A stretch of 50,628 bases of DNA from Paenibacillus oryzisoli (GTDB lineage: Bacteria; Bacillota; Bacilli; Paenibacillales; NBRC-103111): assembly GCF_001653565.1 (NCBI RefSeq), contig NZ_LYPB01000037.1, positions 1-50,628 on the forward strand, in the 5' to 3' direction. Under the pieces are notes generated by a model. It was not told the DNA's origin and searched no databases. It saw only the letters and a list, made by a program, of their open reading frames with translations. Positions 17,054 to 25,499 of the stretch are shown here, in pieces (the first letter of the stretch is position 1; each line of letters opens with the position of its first letter). Both the position numbers and the translations under genes were made by a program.

Positions 17054-18159
17054 TGGTCTCCCTAGAAACGCCTTGTCTCCTGATCGATACGGATATTTTG
17101 GGACGTAATATTGCCTTTATGGCGGACCGTGTTCGTCAACATAGCGGCGTGAAGTTAAGACCCCATGCGAAGACGCACAAGCTTCCTTCTGTCGCTCAGC
17201 AACAAATTGACGCTGGCGCTGTTGGCATCACTGTTGCCAAAGTGTCAGAGGCCGAGGTTATGGCAGCGCATGGAATTGCTAACATCTTCATCGCGTACCC
17301 GTTGGTAACCGCGAGCAAGATCGAACGCGCGATTCGCATCAGCGAAGGGATCGAGCTTATCGTTGGCGTGGACAGCTTGGCCGGCGCCAAGCTGATGGAA
17401 CAGACTGCGTCCAAGCATGGCCATACGCTGCAGGTGCGGTTAGAGATTGACACCGGGCTGCGCAGAACCGGTGTGCCGTATGAAGAGGCCGCCGCGCTGG
17501 CTGCGGAGATTGCCGGTATGCCGCATCTGCGGCTAACCGGCATCTACACGTTCCGCGGCGCGCTGCTTGCTGGCAAGCCCACGCTCGACGTGGCGGCCGC
17601 TGGCCTAGAAGAAGGCCAGCTGATGGTACAGCTGGCCGACCGCCTTAGAGCCGCTGGCATCGCTATCGCCGATGTCAGCGTGGGCTCGACGCCGACGGCT
17701 CTGTATGCCGCGGCAGTCCCAGGCGTGACGGAGGTGCGCCCTGGCACCTACGTCTATCAAGACCGGATGCAGGCGCAGCTAGGCGTCTGCGAGCTTGAAG
17801 ACTGTGCCGGCAGCGTGCTCGTCACCGTCGTGAGCCGACCCTCGGCGGATCTCGCGATCGTCGACGGCGGCAGCAAGACCTTCGCAACGGATGTGCAGCC
17901 AGGCACACATCCCTTGCAGTTACGAGGCTTCGGCCATATTCATGGCCTCGAAGATGCACTGCTCGTGCGGATGACCGAGGAGCACGGCATGGTCGAGCTT
18001 GGGCCTCTGGCACAAGCTGCTGGTTTGAAAGTCGGCGACCAGCTGCGCATCATTCCGAATCATATATGCAGTACGGTTAACCTGCACAATCATGTTGTGA
18101 TGCAGCGTGAAGATACATGTGATCGCGTGCCTGTGCTTGCACGAGGCATGCTCGAATAA
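17050..18159 (+). CDS. PLP-dependent DSD1-family enzyme (D-threonine aldolase / D-serine dehydratase type)
   Basis: This 369-residue protein has the alanine-racemase-like TIM barrel of fold type III followed by the D-Ser dehydratase-like C-terminal domain. The PLP lysine is K41 in RPHAKTHK. The phosphate-binding part is VGSTPTA, and the metal ligands of the family are H338 and C340 in NHICSTVNLH. It cleaves or dehydrates a D-beta-hydroxy amino acid. The RidA gene in the same operon favours a dehydratase giving an enamine such as 2-aminoacrylate, over an aldolase; this is inference. The start overlaps the regulator stop (ATGA). The middle of the gene is unusually GC-rich. Confidence 0.85.
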   Translation: MMVSLETPCLLIDTDILGRNIAFMADRVRQHSGVKLRPHAKTHKLPSVAQQQIDAGAVGITVAKVSEAEVMAAHGIANIFIAYPLVTASKIERAIRISEGIELIVGVDSLAGAKLMEQTASKHGHTLQVRLEIDTGLRRTGVPYEEAAALAAEIAGMPHLRLTGIYTFRGALLAGKPTLDVAAAGLEEGQLMVQLADRLRAAGIAIADVSVGSTPTALYAAAVPGVTEVRPGTYVYQDRMQAQLGVCELEDCAGSVLVTVVSRPSADLAIVDGGSKTFATDVQPGTHPLQLRGFGHIHGLEDALLVRMTEEHGMVELGPLAQAAGLKVGDQLRIIPNHICSTVNLHNHVVMQREDTCDRVPVLARGMLE

Positions 18160-18196
18160 TTGAAGCAGCTGAAATAAATCTGGGAGGTGCCCCATC

Positions 18197-19801
18197 ATGT
18201 TGGATCTACTACTGAAAAACGGACGCATCGTCGATGGCACTGGTAATCCTTGGTTTGCTGGCGATGTCGGTATCCAAGGCAACCAAATTGTCGCTATCGG
18301 TCAGCTCCATGAGGATGCCTTGAAGGTCATCGATGTGAATAAACAAGTGATCTCGCCTGGCTTCATTGACGGGCATTGCCATTCCGATCTGATGATTTTT
18401 GATTATCCGCACAGTGAAATCAAAATGCGTCAAGGCGTTACCGCCGAAGTCGTCGGCAACTGCGGGCTCGCTCCCGCTCCCTTCGTTCCTTCCCAAGCTG
18501 AACTTCTCCAAAGTTATGTTCAGCCAGTGTTAGGTCAAACCAAATGGCCATGGCCATGGGAAACCGTTGCCGAGTATATGGAAGCTGTCGCAAACTCGCG
18601 TCCCTCTGAGCATATGGCTACCTATGTGGCACATGGGGCACTGCGTATCGCGGTGATGGGATTCGCCAATCGTCCAGCAACTGGGCCCGAGATCGCACAG
18701 ATGAAGGTGATGCTGGAAGATGGCCTGCGGGCTGGTGCAATTGGCTTCTCGATCGGGCTGCTCTATGCGCCAGGCAGTTATACGAGCAAAGAAGAAATTG
18801 CGGAGCTCTGCTCCGTTTTACCGAAGTATAACGGCCTGTTCTCTACGCACATTCGCGGTGAGGGAAACAATTTGTTGCCTTCCGTCAAGGAAGTCATCTG
18901 GATTGCGGAAAAGGCCGGGGTTTCGCTGCATATCTCTCATCTCAAAGCTGCCGGCAAACGCAACTGGGGGCAAATCAACGATGCGCTGGAGCTCATTGAA
19001 GATGCACGCTCACGTGGCATGGACGTCACTTGTGATGTGTACCCCTATAATGCAGGCTCCACCAGCTTAACGACGATTCTTCCCCCTTGGGTTCTCGAAG
19101 GCGGAATCGAAAGTGCGCTTGAAGTGCTGCGTGATCCTTCGCTTCGTGCCCGTGTTCGCGATGAATTGAGCCACGAACAGACGACGTGGGACAACTTGGT
19201 TTGTTCCACGGGCTGGCAAAGTGTGTTCCTCTCCGCCATGCACACGGAGCGCAATCGCCACCTCGAAGGCAAGCACCTTGCCGAGATCAGCGAAATTCGC
19301 GGGCAGGAGCCAGCGGAATGTATGATGGATCTCCTTTTGGAAGAAGAAGGCCGTATCTCCATCGTCTACTTCCATATGTCTGACGAAGATGTGAAGCAAG
19401 TTGTTGCTTATGATAAATCACTCATCGCGTCTGATAGTCTCACTTGTGATACCGGTAAGCCGCACCCTCGCTTATATGGGACATTCCCTCGCGTATTCGC
19501 GAAATATGTTCGGGAGAATCGTATTTTGACTCTGGAGCAGGCGGTGCGCAAAGTGACATCGTTCCCTGTTCAGCGCTTCAAGCTGGGCAAGCGAGGGCTA
19601 ATTGTTCCTGGCTACATCGCGGATGTGGCGGTGTTCAATCCGGATACCATTCAGGATCATGCGACATTCGAGAATCCGCGGCAGTATCCAGACGGTATCT
19701 CGCATGTCGTCGTGAATGGCGCCCTTTCGTTGACCGGTGGTCAACACACGCATGCGCGGGAAGGCAGCTTCATTCGCGCACAGCATTGCTGCAAGCACTA
19801 A
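18197..19801 (+). CDS. N-acyl-D-amino-acid deacylase (D-aminoacylase)
   Basis: This 534-residue amidohydrolase releases a D-amino acid from its N-acyl form. It opens with the metal-dependent hydrolase start LLLKNGRIVDGTGNPW, then H60 and H62 in DGHCHSDLM, the bridging cysteine in VVGNCGLAP, DGLRAGAIGFSIGLLYAPG, HIRGEG, HISHLKAAGKRNWG and SDSLTCDTGKPHPRLYGTF, ending with GLIVPGYIADVAVFNPDTI. All are family marks in the right order. The gene begins 37 bp after the PLP enzyme gene, with GGGAGGTG upstream. It would supply the D-amino acid substrate of the preceding enzyme. Acyl chain and side chain specificity are unknown. Confidence 0.92.
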   Translation: MLDLLLKNGRIVDGTGNPWFAGDVGIQGNQIVAIGQLHEDALKVIDVNKQVISPGFIDGHCHSDLMIFDYPHSEIKMRQGVTAEVVGNCGLAPAPFVPSQAELLQSYVQPVLGQTKWPWPWETVAEYMEAVANSRPSEHMATYVAHGALRIAVMGFANRPATGPEIAQMKVMLEDGLRAGAIGFSIGLLYAPGSYTSKEEIAELCSVLPKYNGLFSTHIRGEGNNLLPSVKEVIWIAEKAGVSLHISHLKAAGKRNWGQINDALELIEDARSRGMDVTCDVYPYNAGSTSLTTILPPWVLEGGIESALEVLRDPSLRARVRDELSHEQTTWDNLVCSTGWQSVFLSAMHTERNRHLEGKHLAEISEIRGQEPAECMMDLLLEEEGRISIVYFHMSDEDVKQVVAYDKSLIASDSLTCDTGKPHPRLYGTFPRVFAKYVRENRILTLEQAVRKVTSFPVQRFKLGKRGLIVPGYIADVAVFNPDTIQDHATFENPRQYPDGISHVVVNGALSLTGGQHTHAREGSFIRAQHCCKH

Positions 19802-19848
19802 ATTTTCTAATAAAACCTAAACTTAACTTTGACTTGGAGGTCATTCAC

Positions 19849-20313
19849 ATGTCCGTTATTGAACAACGTTTGCAAGAGCTTGGTATCACGCTTCCCCCTT
19901 CACCAGAACCGCGTTTCACATATATTCCATGTAATCAAACAGGGAACCTGATCTACTTGTCCGGTCAAGATTGCCGTATCAACGGTGAACTTATGTATGA
20001 AGGTAAACTCGGCCGCGAAGTCACGATCGAGCAAGGCCAAGAGGCAGCTCGTCAGACGATCATCAACTGCTTAGCGGTAATGAAAGGGTATCTTGGCGAT
20101 TTAGACCGCGTTGTCAAAATCGTCAAAATGCTTGGCTTCGTCAACAGCGAATCCGGTTTCGGCGACCAACCATACGTCATCAACGGTGCATCCAACCTGC
20201 TTGTTGAGATCTTTGGCGAAAACGGCAAACATGCCCGCTCCGCGATCGGAACGAGCGACCTGCCTTTCCACACACCTGTGGAAATCGAACTAATCGTTGA
20301 GATTCGCGATTAG
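19849..20313 (+). CDS. RidA/YjgF-family enamine-imine deaminase
   Basis: This 154-residue protein belongs to the longer RidA branch (about 150 residues). It has LIYLSGQDCRI, a long middle helix QEAARQTIINCLAVM, and the C-terminal strand ARSAIGTSDLPFHTPVEIELI, which keeps the substrate-binding arginine of RidA. RidA proteins hydrolyse reactive enamines such as 2-aminoacrylate released by PLP dehydratases. Its place as last gene of the D-amino-acid operon, 47 bp after the deacylase, makes detoxification of the DSD1-type enzyme's product the likely role. The ATG at 19849 follows TTGGAGGTC; an earlier in-frame ATG inside the deacylase gene has no ribosome site. Confidence 0.88.
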   Translation: MSVIEQRLQELGITLPPSPEPRFTYIPCNQTGNLIYLSGQDCRINGELMYEGKLGREVTIEQGQEAARQTIINCLAVMKGYLGDLDRVVKIVKMLGFVNSESGFGDQPYVINGASNLLVEIFGENGKHARSAIGTSDLPFHTPVEIELIVEIRD

Positions 20314-20342
20314 AAAACCTTTGACCAGCAGTCAAAACTAAT

Positions 20343-20527
20343 TAACTGGAAAATGTACAGCTATTTAGAAGGAAATTCCGCAAATTTTTGATTTAAATGG
20401 AAAATAGGTAGTTATTTATCACCAATTTTGCTCAAAGAGTTAAACATCCAAAAAATAGCTGTAGGTAATCCAGTTATTCGGCATTTGAAGCCTGATTCTA
20501 TGGATTTAACTACAGGAAATCCAGTTA
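20343..20527. repeat. Palindromic intergenic repeat, TAACTGGA family, copy 2
   Basis: Four end motifs appear in the order plus, plus, minus, minus: TAACTGGA 20343-20350, TTAAATGGA 20393-20401, TCCAGTTA 20469-20476 and TCCAGTTA 20520-20527. The two on each side are about 50 bp apart, so each half holds a direct duplication and the halves are inverted. ACAGCTATTT on the left pairs with AAATAGCTGT on the right. Confidence 0.75.
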
Positions 20528-20553
20528 TCTCATTTCAAGAATAGAACAAAACA

Positions 20554-20591
20554 AAAGGAACCTCAGACTTTACTAAGTCCAAGGTTCCTTT
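20554..20591. terminator. Bidirectional terminator between the RidA and TelA genes
   Basis: AAAGGAACCT and GACTT pair with AAGTC and AGGTTCCTTT across a 4-nt loop, with a 2-bp mismatch. T-rich tracts lie on both sides. It ends 2 bp from the TelA stop and serves the convergent operons. Confidence 0.85.
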
Positions 20592-20593
20592 GC

Positions 20594-21733
20594 TTATAAC
20601 CCCACAGCCGCGCCTCTCTCCAACCGCAGAATCTGCTTCTCTCCCGTTTCAGCCAGCTCACGGAATTGGGTAATCGTTTCGCGCATTTTGGGCAGCGCTT
20701 CTTGCTTATACGTACTGATCGCCTGCAAGGCTTCAAAGCTGTCAGCGAAAGCTTTTTTGAGCGAATCTGCTGAAATGCTGGCTTCAATCGCACCTTTTTG
20801 AATTTCCACACCTTGCTGCTTCAACATCTGCCCTGTATGTTCAATGAACGTATTGGTCGTGTTATACAAAGCATTCAGTTGCTTTAGCACCACCCTCTGA
20901 TTTGCTAGGGCACTTGCCGCCGTAACAGCAACTCGCAGAGCTGCAACCGTTACTGTACTTGCACGATCCACACCGCGGATAAGTTCCTTATTATTCCTTA
21001 TAACGACTTCAAAGGTGATAAAGCCCTGCTGATTGACTGCCATCATCGCTTGCATATCGAGCGTCCTCTGACGAAGTGGAAAAAGCACCTCTTCCGTTAT
21101 GAATTGGATCTTCTCCGGATCATCATTTCGAGCTTTGGCAAGCGCGATCTGGGCTTCAATCGATTCATCCATATAGGAAACCAATTGGATTTCTTTACGA
21201 AGTTTTTTGGTAAGATCCCGCAGCGCATGCTGTTCGAGAAGAAGTGTTGTATTGTCATCCTTGAGCCCTAACTTCCCTTTATTCAGCGTTTCGATAATCT
21301 CGGCAATGACCATATCTGCCTTATCAAACTGATGGAAGTAGGAGCGCAGCGGATTAAAAAACTTCCCTAGAAACCCGCGTTTGACGAAGTCGATCCCGCT
21401 AGGATCGAGGTCTTTCATTTGAAGTTGCAGCTCCCCGAGTCCCTTAGCCACAATCCCCCCCTCATCACCAGCCCTCGATAGCTGCCCTATTGTCACTTGG
21501 AGCAAAGCATTTTTCTGAGAGGATGCTCGCATCGTTTCAATGCCGAAGTTTTCTACCGCAGCTAGAATATTTTTGCGTTTCTCCAGCGAATCGAGATCGA
21601 TCTCCATGATCGTCTGCACATTCTGTTCTGCTTGTGCTTTCAGCTTTACAACTTCCTCGGCCACAGGCTTCACTTGTTCCTCAACAACGGCTTTGAGCAC
21701 CTCATCGCCAGCAATCTCCAACGAAAAAGACAT
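20594..21733 (-). CDS. TelA-family toxic anion resistance protein
   Basis: This 379-residue cytosolic, almost wholly helical protein fits the TelA/YaaN family. It has the GFLGKFFNPLRSYFHQF segment near 125, LGLKDDNTTLLLEQ, MDESIEAQI, VRQRTLDMQAMMAVNQQG-like sequence near 230, and a C-terminal coiled region ending in MRETITQFRELAETGEKQI. Members are linked to tellurite and cell-envelope antibiotic tolerance, but no biochemical activity is settled. GAGGGG lies before the ATG. It is the third gene of an operon after a membrane coiled protein and a VWA protein. B. subtilis pairs its homologue YaaN with XpaC in a comparable way. Confidence 0.85.
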   Translation of the reverse strand: MSFSLEIAGDEVLKAVVEEQVKPVAEEVVKLKAQAEQNVQTIMEIDLDSLEKRKNILAAVENFGIETMRASSQKNALLQVTIGQLSRAGDEGGIVAKGLGELQLQMKDLDPSGIDFVKRGFLGKFFNPLRSYFHQFDKADMVIAEIIETLNKGKLGLKDDNTTLLLEQHALRDLTKKLRKEIQLVSYMDESIEAQIALAKARNDDPEKIQFITEEVLFPLRQRTLDMQAMMAVNQQGFITFEVVIRNNKELIRGVDRASTVTVAALRVAVTAASALANQRVVLKQLNALYNTTNTFIEHTGQMLKQQGVEIQKGAIEASISADSLKKAFADSFEALQAISTYKQEALPKMRETITQFRELAETGEKQILRLERGAAVGL

Positions 21734-21763
21734 TCGAATTCCCCCTCATAAGGTAAATTAATC

Positions 21764-23449
21764 CTACATCTGGACGTTAAGTAGATTACTTATTTTATAA
21801 ACAACATCATCCGTGTCTGCATTGATACTTGCTGCCTCGTTAATACTCGAAATGCTCTGAAGTGCCGCAATATCGGCATTATATCCAATCGTATAGATGG
21901 GAATCTGCAATGTCTCGATCAAGCCTCGAATGTCCTTCAAGGAATGTCCTGCATTGGTTTCTCCATCACTCAGTACGAAGATAATCGGTTTCACATTCGG
22001 ATCCCCTACCATGTAGTCCTCCAGCATTTTCATAGCAACCGCAATGGCATCGAACGTAGCTGTGCCTCCACCTGCCTGGAGCGTACCCACAGTGCCCACA
22101 AACAGTGATTGTTGATTCGTATCATACTTGGCAATGGGGAGATTGATCGTCACCCCGTTCGAATAGGATACAAGACCAATTCTATTTTCCTTGCCCAGGT
22201 ACTTCTGACCTTTGAGCAGGGATTCTTTCAATCGACTAAGCGGTTTACCATCCATGCTGCCTGATACATCCGTCACAAAAACAGCGGCAATCGGCTTGCT
22301 TCCATTTTTCTTTTCCTTCCAAACCTTCTGAGCAGTTGAAAGTGTATTGCCATCTATCGCAGAGAGCTCACTCTTGTAATTGTCTAGCCCATTAAACCCT
22401 TTATCCTTAGCTGCTTGTTGATATTTCGCCCCCCCAACAAATTCAGCAAATCGCTTAATTACATCAAGTTTCACGAGGGGCAAATCACCAAGGGCATAGA
22501 GCGGGCTGTCGTGCCTATATCCAAAAGGTGTAAATACATAGTCATTCGTAAGCTCTGCCGCATTCTGGAATGTCTGGTATTCCAATACAAAACCATCCAA
22601 CATCCCCGATTTCGCAGCGTCTCGCATTTGTATAGTTGTAGATGCGATAAACGGTACGTTGGTTTGGAATTTCTCAAATTCTTGAACGGCCTTCTCACTA
22701 ATTGGATTTCTATTATCCCATGTGCTTAAAGCTGTTACGAGGAAATTAAGACCGGTTGAACTCGCAAAAGGGTCCGTATAGCCCATAGCAAATTCATTAT
22801 TTGAAATAGCTTGCGTCACGGTATTCACATTAATGGAGCCGTATTTGGCCACGAGGGCATCATATTTTTTCTTCGCGATCACAATGCCAGGAACATTCCC
22901 TACCAGACTTTTGGTGACTAGTTGTATTTTCGGACCGCCCGACTTGATCATCTCTCCCCATAACTCGTTGGAAGGCGTGAACGCATCCGGCACATATTTA
23001 CCTGACTTGATATAGTCCGTCGCCGTTCCAGAAGCAATATTACGAATTTTCACAGAGGCCGTCTTCCCGTTAACCATAATCTGCGCTTTATTAAATTCAT
23101 TCGCTACATCCGTTAACCAACCATCCACCCCGCTGCCCGACTTCTCTGTAGAGGAGAAAATTTCTACGAAATAATCTGTCGTATTATTCACTGTGATTGG
23201 AAATTTCGAAATATCAGGCAGCGATGAAGCGACATCGGCTGGATTAATATCAATCTGTCCTTTGACGGGTGTTCCATTCACCACGGAGATCTTGTCATAC
23301 ACCTTGTTCAATTGCTTAGCTGCACTCTCCGCTGTCACTTGATTTTGGGATTTACCCAAGTTAGCTGTAAAAGAAACGCCCGCATACACACCGATAAATA
23401 CAATAATGACGATAAGCAGCGATATGAAGAAGAACTTCGTTTTATTCAT
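21764..23449 (-). CDS. Membrane-anchored solute-binding/VWA hybrid protein
   Basis: This 561-residue protein has an N-terminal membrane helix (about 5-27, no lipobox cysteine), so the rest is extracellular. Residues about 85-350 look like a type-2 periplasmic binding domain (TTDYFVEIFSSTEKSGSG, DAFTPSNELWGEMI, MGYTDPFAS). Residues 388-561 are a von Willebrand A domain with a complete metal site: D394, S396 and S398 in DVSGS, T463 region and D495 in VLSDGETNAG. The combination is known in proteins next to TelA. Ligand and partner are unknown; binding of an anion or envelope component is inference. It starts 16 bp after the membrane gene, with GAGGTGG as ribosome site. Confidence 0.8.
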   Translation of the reverse strand: MNKTKFFFISLLIVIIVFIGVYAGVSFTANLGKSQNQVTAESAAKQLNKVYDKISVVNGTPVKGQIDINPADVASSLPDISKFPITVNNTTDYFVEIFSSTEKSGSGVDGWLTDVANEFNKAQIMVNGKTASVKIRNIASGTATDYIKSGKYVPDAFTPSNELWGEMIKSGGPKIQLVTKSLVGNVPGIVIAKKKYDALVAKYGSINVNTVTQAISNNEFAMGYTDPFASSTGLNFLVTALSTWDNRNPISEKAVQEFEKFQTNVPFIASTTIQMRDAAKSGMLDGFVLEYQTFQNAAELTNDYVFTPFGYRHDSPLYALGDLPLVKLDVIKRFAEFVGGAKYQQAAKDKGFNGLDNYKSELSAIDGNTLSTAQKVWKEKKNGSKPIAAVFVTDVSGSMDGKPLSRLKESLLKGQKYLGKENRIGLVSYSNGVTINLPIAKYDTNQQSLFVGTVGTLQAGGGTATFDAIAVAMKMLEDYMVGDPNVKPIIFVLSDGETNAGHSLKDIRGLIETLQIPIYTIGYNADIAALQSISSINEAASINADTDDVVYKISNLLNVQM

Positions 23450-23465
23450 GTTAGGAGCACCACCT

Positions 23466-24206
23466 CTACGGTTTGTAGAATTGTGTTTGCTTGATCAAGG
23501 CATCAATCTCTTGCATGCCAGGCATTTGCCCGATATCGCCATTCGCCATGCTATCCAGTTGAGAAATTTCTAGCAGCAACCTATCCAATTTGAGCAAAAT
23601 TTCTTCATTAATATGTAGAGAAGATTTAACAAACGACATATGTGCCTTATATACAGTTCTTTTTTCTTGCAAAAACTCGGGAGATAACTGGCTCGTTGAC
23701 TGTTTAGTGATGCTTTGGAACTCTTCTTCATCGAACACATGGAGACGGTTTATCATACTCCGTATATTGTGAAAAAATAACTTCTCAACCTCTCGCGTCG
23801 TAGAAGCAAATTTCTGAAAGCTAAGTCCGCTCGGTTCAAACCTCTGGGTGAGGACACTTCGTATCGTCTCTTGTTTCTTACGCATTCGCTCCAATTGATG
23901 CAAGCCAAGCGCAATTTCCTGTGCAAGGGATTTAATTCCTTTGAATTGTTTCAGGGCCCCCTCCAGATCTTCAGGGCTCTTCATCTGTTTGATAGGGAGT
24001 CGTAGATTTGACTTCATAACTATGCTGTAAATGCCAAATAGTAATAGGAGCGTACTTCCGAGCAGAATGGATACGGTGAATGCCGTTTCTAGTGCGCTGT
24101 GTCCGATACCTATCCCTAGAAATCCCGGTGAAAGCATAACAATATCAAACAAAGCAACCCCGCTCGTTAGCACAATTAATTTCGTTATTTTACGTGCAGC
24201 TTCCAT
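23466..24206 (-). CDS. Membrane protein with cytosolic coiled coil, possible XpaC-like partner of TelA
   Basis: This 246-residue protein has two membrane helices near 9-30 and 41-62, then a charged helical cytosolic part to the C terminus. The end EIDALIKQTQFYKP resembles the tail of XpaC-type proteins that accompany TelA genes, but I cannot establish homology by eye. It is the first gene of the TelA operon. TTG at 24209 and ATG at 24206 are adjacent; AGGAGAG fits both, and ATG is chosen. A consensus TATAAT and two tandem 9-bp repeats lie about 110 bp upstream. Confidence 0.6.
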   Translation of the reverse strand: MEAARKITKLIVLTSGVALFDIVMLSPGFLGIGIGHSALETAFTVSILLGSTLLLLFGIYSIVMKSNLRLPIKQMKSPEDLEGALKQFKGIKSLAQEIALGLHQLERMRKKQETIRSVLTQRFEPSGLSFQKFASTTREVEKLFFHNIRSMINRLHVFDEEEFQSITKQSTSQLSPEFLQEKRTVYKAHMSFVKSSLHINEEILLKLDRLLLEISQLDSMANGDIGQMPGMQEIDALIKQTQFYKP

Positions 24207-24312
24207 CAAAGGAACTCTCTCCTCTCTTCGTAATTTCTAATCCAACTCACCCTGATCACAAGGAAATATCCGTCTGTTTCGTTTACTATCGCACGAAGTA
24301 TGCTGATATTGC

Positions 24313-24339
24313 ATTATATGCAGGACATATAGGACATAT
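24313..24339 (-). promoter_or_regulatory. Promoter of the TelA operon with a tandem 9-bp operator
   Basis: On the minus strand a consensus -10 TATAAT (24313-24318) is preceded by two perfect copies of ATATGTCCT (24322-24330, 24331-24339). No good -35 is present at 17 bp, so control by a regulator binding the tandem repeat is likely. The remaining bases up to 24405 show nothing else. Confidence 0.5.
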
Positions 24340-24405
24340 CTGCTTTCTGCTGTTCAAAGTGGAAGGAAAGATGTCCTTGAGCCATTTTATTCTCGCTAAA
24401 ATGAC

Positions 24406-24449
24406 AAAGGCTGTCCCACGAAGTAGATACGACTACTTGAGGACAGCCC
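24406..24449 (-). terminator. Terminator of the DUF1444-like gene
   Basis: GGCTGTCC / GGACAGCC plus an inner AAGTAG / CTACTT stem; on the minus strand it is followed by TTTGTCATTTT. It lies 15 bp past the stop. Confidence 0.75.
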
Positions 24450-24463
24450 TGTTCGACACTCAG

Positions 24464-25315
24464 CTAAGCTATATTCAATAAATGAAATGTTCCCTTCTGT
24501 ACCCAATATATGTGGTCGGATACTGGCTGAGGCATCACTACATAACTTCTGCGAACAATATCCGTAAACTTTGATTGCTTCGCTAACCTAGCGGCAGCCC
24601 CCTCCGAATCGATTGTCTCTGTTGAACGCATGACGAGTGTCTGTTTGCGATTCGTGAAGGCGATGAGGAAACTCTCTGGCATGTGAGCCTGTATCCAGTC
24701 TGGGTTCAGAAATTGACACTCAAATGGAAAGGGATTATCTGTAAATACATCAACCGTACAAGTCTTCCTAGCTGGACTTAACAGCTCTAAGCTTGGATGT
24801 ATCCAACCCTCTGCCCTTAAATTCCGGTATCCGATTCGCTTTACCTTCTCCTCGGTTAGCTTTGGATTTGCTTCTAACAAACTCCTGGTCACAATTTTGT
24901 TGTGCTCCGTCTTAATCTCAAGAAATAGAACACACATACCTGGTATAATCTCATCTGCGACCATATGTAGTCCTTTACCCGCTTCTTCTACAAACCGAGC
25001 GTCCCTCAGTATTGGATAAATATACGAAGAATCCAGTCTCATGGCTTCATCTTCGTTGCGACAATACGCCGTAGCTCCTATAATCCCATTCAAGTAAGTA
25101 ATTGCTGCATTGATGTCGCCTGTATTGTGATAGGTTTGGAATACACCGTGAAGACTGACTACTAGTTCCTCCTCTTCTTCCTTCATAACACTTAACAAAA
25201 GCGGATTATTTACTGGGTCCTTCTGCTGGACTAGCGTACCTAAACTCTCTTCTAAATGCCTCATCATCATACATGCGAACTCTTTTGGTGTTTCATATAG
25301 CAATGCTTGTCTCAC
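24464..25315 (-). CDS. DUF1444-like (YtpQ-related) protein
   Basis: This 283-residue soluble protein probably belongs to the YtpQ/UPF0354 group. The shared stretches are SYIYPILRDARF, a middle YRNLRAEGW, a FECQFLNPDWIQAHMPESFLI segment, and a strand-rich C terminus. No enzyme motif is visible and the function of the family is unknown. The start is GTG at 25315, ten bases after AAGGAGG. A longer reading to 25378 would translate the terminator hairpin at 25355-25399. It is the first gene on the left of the accessory stretch and has its own terminator. Confidence 0.6.
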   Translation of the reverse strand: MRQALLYETPKEFACMMMRHLEESLGTLVQQKDPVNNPLLLSVMKEEEEELVVSLHGVFQTYHNTGDINAAITYLNGIIGATAYCRNEDEAMRLDSSYIYPILRDARFVEEAGKGLHMVADEIIPGMCVLFLEIKTEHNKIVTRSLLEANPKLTEEKVKRIGYRNLRAEGWIHPSLELLSPARKTCTVDVFTDNPFPFECQFLNPDWIQAHMPESFLIAFTNRKQTLVMRSTETIDSEGAAARLAKQSKFTDIVRRSYVVMPQPVSDHIYWVQKGTFHLLNIA

Positions 25316-25354
25316 CTTTCTGCTTCCTCCTTGTTTCGGCAAATGAATGCAAAA

Positions 25355-25399
25355 ACCCCTGACCAGTAGGCGTATCATCTACGCTTACTAGTCAGGGGT
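25355..25399 (-). terminator. Hairpin at the left edge of the defence stretch
   Basis: 20-bp arms with two mismatches around a 5-nt loop; on the minus strand the stem is followed by TTTTT. It terminates transcripts from the toxin-antitoxin remnant side. Its ends (ACCCCTGA / TCAGGGGT, then TTGCAT on the minus strand) and flank match the hairpin at 33387-33435. Confidence 0.75.
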
Positions 25400-25499
25400 G
25401 TGCTTCACCGCCATTTGATTAACTACAATATATCATATATGTAAAATTATAGATATAAAATATGTGATCATTCTCTAACTCTCCGCTACCAATAGTTGA

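Noticed and set aside
24194..24481. 95-codon plus-strand frame between the TelA operon and the DUF1444-like gene
   Set aside because: It overlaps the operon promoter and a terminator stem and has no ribosome site.
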